Shown piece by piece: positions 23,541 through 35,300 of a DNA stretch of 64,000 bases; within the stretch, counting starts at the first letter, position 1; every line of letters starts with the position of its first letter. The translations under genes and the position numbers were made by a program. The stretch spans positions 3,505,820-3,569,819 of the forward strand of contig NC_092239.1 of the NCBI RefSeq assembly GCF_036320965.1, given 5' to 3'. Origin of the DNA: Panulirus ornatus (Eukaryota; Arthropoda; Malacostraca; Decapoda; Palinuridae). A model generated the notes under the pieces. It made no database searches, was not told where the DNA came from, and saw only the letters and a program-made list of their open reading frames with translations.

Positions 23541-24859
23541 AAGAAATATTATTCATTTAATTTTCATAACATTTTTAAGGTTTTTTTTTATAAGACCATA
23601 GTAAGAAATACAAAAGTTAACTTTAGGTTTGTCTGTTTTCTGATAGAGCTTAATTTAGGTCGCACATGATATATTTCCTCTGTTTGTTGTCTTGTACTTG
23701 ATATAAGAAGAATGGCACAGAGATTGACCACACATAGCCAGTTCCTATCACTGTCACAAATACTGGAAACGATCACATCTTGAAAAGCAGTAGCACAGCC
23801 AGTTAGCACCAACTTTATGTTACTCCCTATTTATGGGAAAAAAAAAAACAATGGCTGCAAGACACAAGAGTCCATCATTCCTCTGACAAAGATCATATCA
23901 GTCAACATTGATACTAAATCTGTTTTCATCAGACATCGGAACGATCTAGTCGCTTCATTAGCGCAAACTTCTCAAATCATCTGACTGGTAATGAAATGAC
24001 ATTTTCCAAACCCACAACCTCATCCTTTATAAAGTAGCATTGATCCAGTTTCACCATTCCCTGTGCACCTTCATTCTTGTGGTTTTATGTTGCTATCAGA
24101 TATAATCATTACATTCTTTAAAAGGCAAGATCCTGAATTTTCACCATTTAAAACAAGTCATCTGTAAAGGGATAAATCCCTAATGGGCAATTAGTAGTGT
24201 TATGTATATTCATTTACATGCCTATTCATACAGATCTGTGTAAACTTGATTAGCTGTTGACATTGCTACCTTGCTTTCATACATAATGCTTACCTGAAAT
24301 ATTTTTATTTCACTAGAAAAATGACTCCCATGGCATGCTCTTCACAATTCTTGATAGTAACATATCAAATTCCACATGTAAATGCACCTTTTTACCTTAA
24401 CCAGAAAACTTTAATATAATGGTCTTCCCAGTTCACATCTTGCACTGTCTTCCTAACCTAGAATACTATCATCAGTCTACATTGTCCCCATTGCATAACC
24501 CTAGAGATAATGATGTCATCATGACTGTTTTCTTGCCTTTTTACCATCTGAACTTCACAGGGGAAAAGGGTGGTGAATGGCATGAAACCACCCTTCATGC
24601 ATAAAGTGGTCCAAGTAGTGGAAGCTTGGCATTCTCAGCATCCAGGTCTTTAGCCTCTTCATTTACACTTAACATTGTACTGGGAGCTGAATGTGGTGTT
24701 TTTGTATCTTGTACATGATAGTTTACTTCACTAAGATGGCTTTTAATTGTAATTATGTCTTTGTTATTTTAGATTTCTAAATCCATCTTTTTATGATTTC
24801 CATATAAATGTATTTCAATTTTAGAACTTTAAATAAACAATTTGATTTTCAAGAAATTG
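23541..24859. other. A/T-rich interval, nothing supported
   Basis: Short open frames only; no family match by eye. Confidence 0.4.
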
Positions 24860-25700
24860 CCTTATTTGCTCACATTCACTTTTTAGCTATCATGCATAAT
24901 GCAACAAAACCAAAGCCCCATATCCAGAACCAGGTCTGACAGACCTTTTTGTGGATTCCTTCACACATTTCATATGCCCCCCAGTTCAGCCCATTGACAA
25001 CACACTTTTCCCTGTTTAACACATCACTCTGTCCCTTTGCTAACCTCACACACTCATGCACATTCAGACTCTGAATCTGTAAAGCATTTCTCACATCAAC
25101 CTTTCACGTTCTTCAAATTCCATGGACTTCAACATGTATACTCTTGGTAATCCTTTCCTAACTCTTCCTCTACATATTTCCAAACTATTTCATTATACCC
25201 TCTTCTGCTCTCATTAATACTCATATTATCACACCCTGTCATTTCTTTCTTGATCATTCCTTCTCACACCACATAATGTCCTTGAAACATTTCATTTCCA
25301 TCACAACTTCCCTCTTCTGTACATTTTTGTAAAAGGTATTCCTTACATCCAATAAGCGCTGAGTATACCATGAAACATAAATCCATCTTTGCCCTTGAAG
25401 ACTGTAACATTTCTTTCCACACATTACTCATTGCACCCAAGACCTTTGCCCCCTCAACCATCCTCGTCCCACTTCAGCTCCCATGGTTCCATTCACTATC
25501 ATATCCATTCTAAGGTACATAAAACACTCTATTTCCCTTCTTTCAAACTCTCTTTTCACTGTTAAACTTTATAAACTTACTTTTAATACATAAATCTCAA
25601 CTTTGGTAAACAACACTTCCAAACTCAGACATAAGCTTCTGCAGTTCCTCACTTGAATCTATTACCAGTACCTTGACAGCAAAGATACTGACCTATGTCC
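24860..25700 (-). mobile_element. LINE family A, degenerate minus-strand copy
   Basis: Order and wording of the C-terminal and 3' UTR region of family A are recognisable (the CACATTCACTTTTTAGCTATCATGC stretch and the reverse-transcriptase tail near 25000-25500), with many substitutions and indels. Confidence 0.65.
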
Positions 25701-25734
25701 CCATCCCAGACTGTATACATGCATATTTATTCAT

Positions 25735-25860
25735 TACAGAGTCTATCTATCTACATCTCTGATGCCTGTTCCCAACTGGAACTACCTGTAGGGGTAGGCC
25801 ATGGCAATACCTCCATAATTAGTAAATTCCATTTCCCCATTTTAGCAGCAGCTCCGCCCT
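25735..25860 (-). repeat. SINE-like repeat with (TATC)n tail, copy 1
   Basis: TCTATCTATCTA followed by a CTGATGCCTGTTCCC-like stretch and TAGGGGTAGGCCATGGCAA. Same family as 30085-30165 and, reversed, 37180-37400. Confidence 0.65.
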
Positions 25861-25959
25861 AATGTTCCTAATGCTTACAGCATTCGATTTATAATCACAC
25901 CAGATCCAATTTCTATGAGAGTCCTGATGTTGCTCAGGCTGTAATATTTCCTGTACCAG

Positions 25960-26075
25960 GGAAACGTAAACTCCTCTGAAGTGAGAAGTTCTTTAATGAA
26001 ACTAAATTCCCAGTGATACAGCCTCATCAAAGGCAACTTTTCACTGTATAACCTCACACAGGTGGAGTTTTGTAA
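25960..26075. repeat. dispersed repeat G, copy 1
   Basis: Shares an ordered series with 38040-38175: GAAGTGAG...TTCTTTAATGA, CATCAAAGG, AACCTCA and GGTGGAGT. Confidence 0.65.
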
Positions 26076-26289
26076 TACCTAGGTTAGCATAATGCAGAGT
26101 TTTTAAAGAAATATATTCATTTATTCTTCCTGGCACTAATGTGGGAAATGGCGATCAAATATAGTGTGCGAGTGGGGAACCTTAACCTGCTAAATAAAAA
26201 GGGCATGGTGAATGTATGGAATTGTATAAAACACTAACTTAAATTGCAATGAATTTAACATGATACAGGAAAGGTCACATTAATTTCAT

Positions 26290-26995
26290 GTTATTTATTT
26301 ATTTTGCTTTGTTGCTGTCTCCCGCGTTTGCGAGGTAGCGCAAGGAAACAGACGAAAGAAATGGCCCAACTCACCCCCATACACATGTATATACATACAC
26401 GTCCACACACGCAAATATACATACCTATACATCTCAATGTACACATATATATACACACACAGACACAAACATATATACCCATGCACACAATTCACACTGT
26501 CTGCCTTATTCATTCCCATCGCCACCTCGCCACACATGGAATACCATTCCCCTCCCCCCTCATGTGTGCGAGGTAGTGCTAGGAAAAGACAACAAAGGCC
26601 CCATTTGTTCACACTCAGTCTCTAGCTGTCATGCAATAATGCCTGAACCACAGCTCCCTTTCCACGTCCAGGCCCCACACAACTTTCCATGGTTTACCCC
26701 AGATGCTTCACATGCCCTGATTCAATCCACTGACAGCATGTCAACCCCGGTATACCACATCGATCCAGTTCACTCTATTCCTTGCCCGCCTTTCACCCTC
26801 CTGCATGTTCAGGCCCCGCTCACTCAAAATCTTTTTCACTCCATCTATCCATCACCAATTTGGTCTCCCACTTCTCGTTCGCTCCACCTCCGACACATAT
26901 ATCCTCTTGGTCAATCCTTCCTCAATCATTCTCTCCATGTGCGGAAACCATTTCAAAACACCCTCTTCTGCTCTCTCAACCAAGCTTTTTTTTAT
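26290..26995 (-). mobile_element. LINE family A, 3' fragment with long tail
   Basis: Tail module at about 26325-26370 and a second diverged copy at about 26566-26600, then sequence matching the last 100 or so residues of the ORF. Truncated at about 26990 inside the region matching the NKK...[12 protein letters not shown] part. Confidence 0.88.
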
Positions 26996-27359
26996 TTCCA
27001 CACAGAAATTTAATTTCATACTTGTGTATATACTAATCCATACAAAGTACAGACACTGATTTCTGCTTTGGGAATAAAAGTAAACATATTCTTGTACCAC
27101 TTCAAATTTCTAGTAGTGCCTTTTCACTGTTCCTGCTTGTTTGTCTTTTTTGGATATAAATCTTCCTGAGGGTGTGCTTCCATTTTTTTAAAGTATGTGT
27201 GCAAATAAGTAGCACAAGCTTCATTTGATAATCAATCCTACATGTAAAGTTTTCTGGCAAACATTGAAGGCAATGGTGTTGGATCATCATGTAAGATAGG
27301 AAGGGGAAGATTGTTACCTTACAGAGGAATAAGGTGAAAATTACAGACATCATAACTCT

Positions 27360-30300
27360 TCTCATTTATTTTGTAATAGATTTACAAAGCTACAATGTCA
27401 ACAAATATATAACATCTATATACACAGCTATATGCATAACATGAGAGCTCATTTTAAAGAAAATGCATCCCAATTTCAGGTACAAATCTTTACTCATTAA
27501 ATTTCAAATTACACCTGGAGACTTCTTGGATATTGTGCAAGTACAATTTTTTTTTTTCAAATCTTGATTCAAATTGAAGTTTAGCCTGAAGTACAAAGTA
27601 AAGCTTTCACCAAGCCAACATTAAGTACATATATTTATTTACAGCAGTGATGAGTATTATACATTATGTTAAGAACATTGGGCAATGTGTATATGCAAAC
27701 AACATCCAAAAGAGTCCTAAAATGCAAAGAGAAAAATGCAGAAAAGCTTGTATTCAGCTTTATATTTTTTCTTTATAATTAGGTCAAAGTTTGACTATGG
27801 ATCTACCACAGAAAAGAAAAATTGGAAACGTTGAGCATTTTATTCTTTCCTATTGTAGGATTAGTACCCATCATTACTTACGGGCAGCACTCTCAGACAG
27901 GCATTACAAACAATTCCTCTTTTCACTTCTTTTCCAAGGTTCAACATACAATTATAAGCTGCCTGCCCAGAGTGACGTTGTGGGTAAAGTTGATTTTGGG
28001 AAAAATTAAGGTAAAGAATCTCAATTTGTTTCTTTTCTGTAAAATTCTTTGCAAGTTTCTCCCAAGTTTAATTTGAAGTCTTTCTCATAAGCAGTCAGGT
28101 CGCCTTGCTATTCTCATAGAAAGAAAAACAATCAATAGGGAAAGTCTGCAATGCTAGTATGAGAGGGCTGCTTACTTGCAATGGTGGATTCTAAAAGAAG
28201 TAAAACAGCTCGTTGTAGTATCTATTTTGTTTTTCCCACCCATGGTTCTATTTAAAAAAGAATTCTTGGCTAAAACTACTCAAGCCAATCTAAAGCTCAC
28301 TATAGCCTTCACATAAACTGGCACAAGTGAAACTGAAACTTGCTTAGCTGCATTTTTTAAGAGAAGTGGACAATACAAAACCAAAGATAAAATAACTTGG
28401 TAAACTGCTCTAAAGCTTTGTAGAATATTGATAAAGTATTGCTCTTAAAAATCTTGCTGAAACTTTCTAAGTTCTGACCTATGTTACAAGAAATCTAAAG
28501 GCTGTATTAACAGCCTGGGTGTTCTACCTTCATATATCAAAGATTTCCTGTAATAAATCAGAAATTTTAACATGTTAAACCTACACTACACGAGACCAGT
28601 TGTACGTATGGCCTATACATGTCAAGACCACAATAAAAGTGGGAAAAAAAAAAAAACTTTGTAAAGCATCTTTACATCACAAAAGATGCCATACCATGCA
28701 ACACCAAATAGATAAACACTGTCTACATCCAAGAACAGATATAAAAATATTGATTATCAATTTTCGAATTACACTGTTCTTGAATCTAACAAAACACCTG
28801 ATGTCACACACGCAGAAAACTGGCTATAGAGCAGTTTCCACTATGTACAACGAACTAAAATGCCACAACCATAAAACCTCTAAAAATTTCTACTATCTTA
28901 GAAAATTCTTAAACAATTTCAACCTTGTGGGTATAATAATAATAAGACTTACAAATATGTGGTCGTCATATTAGCTACAAATTAATGCTATGACCATTTG
29001 CATTTCTCCCACAGTAATAGTTAAAGGGCATTTTAGAGATTTTACAATAAGCAAATTGTGCAGTGGTTTGAAAATAAATCTTTCGATACCTGGCATCTCA
29101 TATATATAAAATAATCGCTATATGTTGCATACAGATTTATGAAAAAAATACTTAACATAAATTAATCTCTGCCAAAAATCTATATTTACATCCAACCATA
29201 CAAAGTGACCAAATCTATTTATAGGGGAATACATGCAATGACAGAAATTACGAAAATGTCACAGCAGCCAAAACAATTCATCAACATGGACATGCTCTTC
29301 GCTAGTTCAAACAGCTACCAACATTCAGGCTAAAAGTCCACAGTGTCTGAATTGTACTGATAAAAATATGTGGTGACACTCTACAATACCATTAGCACTT
29401 GAATTCTGATTTTTCTATCCTTAAATATGAAGGCCCAATGGTTATATCATACCACAGCAGCTTCCATTTTCCCTTAGATTTGCACCTTTCCATTATAGAT
29501 GGAACTCAAGCTAGGGAAGGAAATATACCAAAATGCTGAAGATATGTATAGGTAGAACCAAAATTTACAATAATACAATCCTAAACCTGGGGAAAAGGCT
29601 GCACAATCTGCTGTGCTGATTGAAATAGACGTGCAGAGACCAAGCCTTTGATGAAGTGGTTATGCCAAGTATAAATAACACCTAAACTAATGTGGAATCA
29701 TAACTAAACCTGCATTGTTGAGCAAACAACGTAATGATTAAAGGAACCTTAACACATAAGAAAACTTTACAAGTCTGTTCTCCTTGTGCTGACAAGGAGA
29801 ATCACAGCCAGTCAAAACCTAAAACAGATTTATGACCCATTCAGCCGGTATAACAACACATTACTTCACTTTCATCCTCTGACACGTACTAGTCATTCAC
29901 ATGAAATTTTGCAGTCACATAGTTCATATTCATCCATTTTGATTTCTGACCTCTCACTACTAACAAATGGAATACCTAGAATTAATGTGGTTCAAATAAA
30001 TAATGATCATTGGTAAAAATCATATTACAACACTTTAGAAACCTAAGGTTTTCATACACTGCTGGGATAATTATCACAACCAAAAAGATACAGTCTATCT
30101 ATCTATCTATATCTGATGCTCGTTCCCTCCAGGAACTTCCCTAAGGGGGTGGTTACAGCAAAATTAAGAAACTTAATGTGATTAAGATAAACTACTGATC
30201 CGTGGCTTAAAAGGGAATAAAATTCATATACAAGAGAAAAAAGATGATACACAATCACAAACATAATTACCATATTCATTTACTAAGAACAGTAGTTCAT

Positions 30301-32227
30301 CCCTATTCATCATAATTATAACCTGCTAGTTACTTCACCCTGCAATATTCTTAGGGGGATCAAACCTATTGTAACACTCACAGCCACATATCTGAATGTG
30401 CATGACTAGAAACATACAAGACAGCACATTTGTAATACAAGAGCAATAACAGTTTATCAAAGTTCTTTGCTAAAAAAAAACATGATACTGTTAATGCTCT
30501 CACCATACAAGATGAATAATCAGGGGAAATGTCTCAACAGTCAGAACCAAAAGATATCAGACAATCTTCAAATGAAGGCAATAACATATCAAGTGCAATA
30601 CCAGCACAACTATATAAAACTGATACTAAAATACCATCAGCCTAACACAATTAAAATTTATGTTTATATGGTTCTTTCACTGCCAAAACCAGATCTCTTA
30701 AAAATCATTTTAGCTCATTTCCACTGATTTCAGTATAAAAATAAATACACTTTGCAACTGTGGCTGACTGTAAATGACATAAGTCTCTGATATGAAGTGA
30801 TGATTTTACACTATTAGGTAGCAGTATCTTTTTCACCAAAGGCACGTAACTAGATTTACAATATCTCACAGTTACATAAATTTACCTTAGCAATGTCTGA
30901 TATGAGCACGTAAGCCAAAGCTAACATCTGCATTTACCCTTTCCAATCAAGCAGGATGACAGGGAGTTCAGTGACTCTAAAGAGACTATTAAGTTGGCAA
31001 AAAATAATTGGATCTTGCAACATCAAAATGCTCTAGTAATCAGTGGCTGTGCATGATAAACACAGTAACTCTCTAATTATTATGAATGTTCTAATATTCA
31101 TTACTGCCAAGCAAATGATTCCAATTCAACAAAATTTCTAACTTAGCAAAGCAAGTCTCCCCAAAGATAACTAACCTGTATCACCATCAGAGGAGGCACG
31201 ATCTATGCAAGATTTTGCATCATTCTGATCATATGATTAAATATCATACTGAGCTTTAAAATCAGGCTAAAATAATCTTTGCCTAATTCTGAGTAATTTC
31301 ATTAATCTATATGTACAGAAAAAGGAGGAGTATCATAAAAATACTTTATCAATTAGTCACTCCTTTAAATATCTAATTCATTTTCAGAATACCTGCATGG
31401 ATAAGTGTACTGGTGAGAATTTGAAAAACTCAGTCTATGAGAAGACTGCCATGAAATATAAACTTGATGACTGATGCTGCCAAGGTATACTCTAATACTG
31501 AGGCCGGACCACAAAATATAGGTACCCTGTTGTCTACAGCCATCAATACAAGCTCTGGGATATACAGGAAGAGAATATAATTACAATAACAATAAGTACT
31601 GTATTACTGTTGATTTCTACCTTCATCACTAGGAACAACTTGTAAGCACCTTAACTGGCAGGGTTAAAGTTCTACAACAAAAAGAACAAAACCTAACCAA
31701 ATAACTGGAAGACATGGAAAGAATAGAGTTTTTGTGCTTGATTTCAAAATAAAGAATTACTCAGCAAACTGTATATTCATATTACTGTACATCAAACAGA
31801 ACAAGAGGCAAAAATACCATTACTATTGGTAGTGGAAACTAAAATGCAAGAACTGAAACAACGGTATCACTCAGGTGTGAATGAATGGGAACAAAAATAG
31901 AGAAGGACCTCATCTTTTCTGGCAAAATGAGAGCTGCAAGTAAAATATTTCCTTCTATCTACATAGAAACACCAGCAAAATATCAGAAGTAAAATCTGCC
32001 TAACATCTATCATTCAACAAGGTATATACAGTTGCAGCTCAGGTACCATGAAAAGTGATCATCCCACCCTTCACCAACTTTGGTGAATTTAAACTGGATT
32101 AGAAACTCAAATGTGACAATGTCACACAGCATTCTATTACATACTTCACCAATTACAACATAGGACCATTGTTTCCGGCCTTCCAACTGAATAACAAACT
32201 TAGTCATCATTCTAGCATTCTTGTACA
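27360..32227 (-). other. possible 4.8-kb 3' UTR of the mitochondrial carrier gene
   Basis: Directly follows the carrier stop codon (TAG at 32228-32230). On the minus strand AATAAA lies at 27366-27371. The stretch is A/T-rich, has no gene-like frames and almost no LINE sequence, unlike both flanks; the only repeat noticed is at 30085-30165. Interpretation as UTR is inferred. Confidence 0.4.
30085..30165 (-). repeat. SINE-like repeat with (TATC)n tail, copy 2 (short)
   Basis: CTATCTATCTATATCTGATG followed by CAGGAACTTCCCTAAGGGGG, matching the 3' part of the copy at 37180-37400 in reverse. Confidence 0.7.
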
Positions 32228-32300
32228 CTATTCGGAGCTTTCCTCAATTTCGTCATATTCATCATCTTCATAAAATTCGTTGTCAATTTGACTGAAGTGC
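32228..32300 (-). CDS. carrier terminal exon, acidic tail
   Basis: Acceptor is the complement of CTGTAAGAAT, reading ...TTCTTACAG on the minus strand. The exon completes an Arg codon and encodes 23 residues, [20 protein letters not shown] then SSE, and TAG. Eleven of 23 are Asp or Glu. Confidence 0.8.
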
Positions 32301-35300
32301 CTGTAAGAATACATATACATGTTAACATCAATCAGTCCTAAATATTTCACATAATAAACTGTTACTAATAAAAAAAAAGTTCAGTTCCCACTGGCGATTT
32401 GTTCTGGGGGCTCTCCCCACTAAAAGGAAATGATGGAAAATGCTCCATTAAGGGTAAGATACTTATGAAAAATAATCTACCAAAGCAAAGCAAATACACT
32501 TATAATGTTCATGTAGCTAAAGTATACGTTATGTAATCATATTCTTTTAATTAGTTTATAACAATGAGTTCCTCTTGCTCATGTGAAAAATAATGAACTT
32601 GTATAAAAGAACATACACACATTGTACCTGCACTTGTTCACTGTTTCCCACATCAACAAGGTAATGCTAAGAACAGACAAAGGAGGAGGATGACATCCAC
32701 CATCGGGACTACATGTCATAGAAAGTTGTTGTTGTGTGTGTATCAATAAGTAGTGCATGCAGGTTAATTAAGAAGTGCTCAGTGTTTTCTTTAGTGTAGA
32801 TGAATTGCAGACATGAGAGGCCTTAGGATATACTAAAACTATGTTAGTAGTGTTGTAATGATGGGTGATATCTAGAGTGGAAGCAGGAGAATGTGATTTG
32901 TGTCTGTTTGGGGAATGTGGTTTCTCATAGGTGTATGTCTCGTACGTTGGAGCGCAAGACTGAGTTGGCATTGTTAATGGAGTGAAACAGATCTGTGGGC
33001 CCTGAATGTGGATAGGGAGCTGTGGTTTTGGTGCATTACACATGACAGCTAGAGACTCAATGTTAATGAATGTGGCCTTTTTTGTCTTTCCTGGTGCTAC
33101 CACGCTGAAGCAGGGGTAGCAATGCTGTTTCCTGTGGGCAGGGTGGCACAAGAAATGGATGAAGGCACACATATACATACAAATACACATGCATACACAT
33201 GTACATATTCATACTTGCTTGCCTTCATCCATTCCTGTTGCCATCCCACCACACAAGAAATAGCATCGCTGCCACCCGCTTCAGCGAGGTAGCGCCAGGA
33301 AAACACACAAAAAAAGGCCACATTCATTCACACACAGCTACCTATCCAGATCCAGGCCCCACAGACCTCCCCATGGTTTACCCAAGACACTTCATACCCT
33401 GGTTCAGTCCATTGACAGGATGTCGACCCTGGTATACCACATAGTTCCAATTCACTCTATTCCTTGCACACCTCTAACCCTCCTGCATGTTCAGGCCCCG
33501 ATGACTCAAAATCTTTTTCACTCCATCCTTCCACCTCTAATCTGGTCTCCTACTTCTCCTTGTTCCCTTCACCTCTGACATATATATCCTCATTGTCAAT
33601 CTTTCCTCACTCATTCTCTCCATATGTCCAAACCAATTCAAGACACCCTCTTCTGCTCTCTCAACCACACACTTTTTATTCCCACACATCTCTCTTACCC
33701 TTTCATTACTTAATCAAACCACCTCACACCACATACTATCCTCAAACATTTCATTTCCAAAACATCCACCCTCCTATGTGCAACCCATATAATCTTGTTG
33801 AAAGAACTATTCCTTCAAACATACCCATTTTTGCTCTCCAGGAAAACTTTCTTTCCTTCCACACATTCTTCATCACTCCCAGAACCTTCACCACCTCCCC
33901 CAACCTGAGACTCGTTTCCACTTCCATGGTTCCATTCAGAGATAAGTCCACACCCAGATATCTAAAACACTTCACTTCCTCCAATTTTCCTCCATTCAAA
34001 CTTACATCCTAATTAACCTGTCCCTCAACCCTACTGAACCTAATGACCTTCCTCTTATTCACATTTACTCTTAATTTTCTCTTTTTACACACTTCTCCAA
34101 ACTCAGTCAACTTATGCAGTTTCTCATTTCCCAGGCCTTGTCATCCCTAACAGACTGCAACTTGCTCCTCTCTCCAAAACTTGCATTTACAAATTGAACA
34201 ATCATGGGTATGGGGGAGAAAGAATACTTCCCATGTACTCCCTGCATGTCGTAGAAGGTGACTAAATGGGGTGGAAGTGGGGGGTTGGAAATCCTAACCT
34301 CCAGTTTTTACTTTTTCAAAGAAAATAGAGAGATGGGTGCTAAGTGAGGATTTTTCCTCTAAGGCTCAGTCCTCTGTTCTTGACGCTACCTAACTAATGT
34401 GGGAAATAGCGAATATGGATGAAAAAATAATATTCTGTATATTTAGACTTAAGTATGTACTACCTTCAGTTGCTTTGAAAGATAAAGTAGCATTTATATA
34501 ACAGACTGTCACATATTGATAATATCTATAAAACTGTAGCATTAACTTACCTAGTGAGAACATAAACCACACCCTCATATGTGGCCATCATGATTGCAGT
34601 GTTAGGAATCTGTCGTATGAGTTGTGTTGTAAGCCCACGGTAAAGACCAGACCATCCTTCCTCACGCAAGACCAAGCTAAGGGTTTGCCAAAAGCCCCGA
34701 TACTTGCATCCCTCCTCTCTAAGCCGTGTTCTTGCTACTTCTGCAATGCAAGAGGTGAATGCTGTATGTAACTGGGCTACCCGTCATATATACAATTAAT
34801 CAGTATCAGAATTCAGTAACATAAATTTCTTCCATATATATATATATATATATATATATGGGAGGGTATTGATTGAGAGGGTGAAGGCATGTACAGAGCA
34901 TCAGATTGGGGAAGAGCAGTGTGGTTTCAGAAGTGGTAGAGGATGTGTGGATCAGGTGTTTGCTTTGAAGAATGTATGTGAGAAATACTTAGAAAAGCAA
35001 ATGGATTTGTATGTAGCATTTATGGATCTGGAGAAGGCATATGATAGAGTTGATAGAGATGCTCTGTGGAAGGTATTAAGAATATATGGTGTGGGAGGAA
35101 AGTTGTTAGAAGCAGTGAAAAGTTTTTATCAAGGATGTAATGCATGTGTACGTGTAGGAAGAGAGGAAAGTGATTGGTTCTCAGTGAATGTAGGTTTGCG
35201 GCAGGGGTGTGTGATGTCTCCATGGTTGTTTAATTTGTTTATGGATGGGGTTGCTAGGGAGGTAAATGCAAGAGTTTTGGAAAGAGGGGCAAGTATGAAG

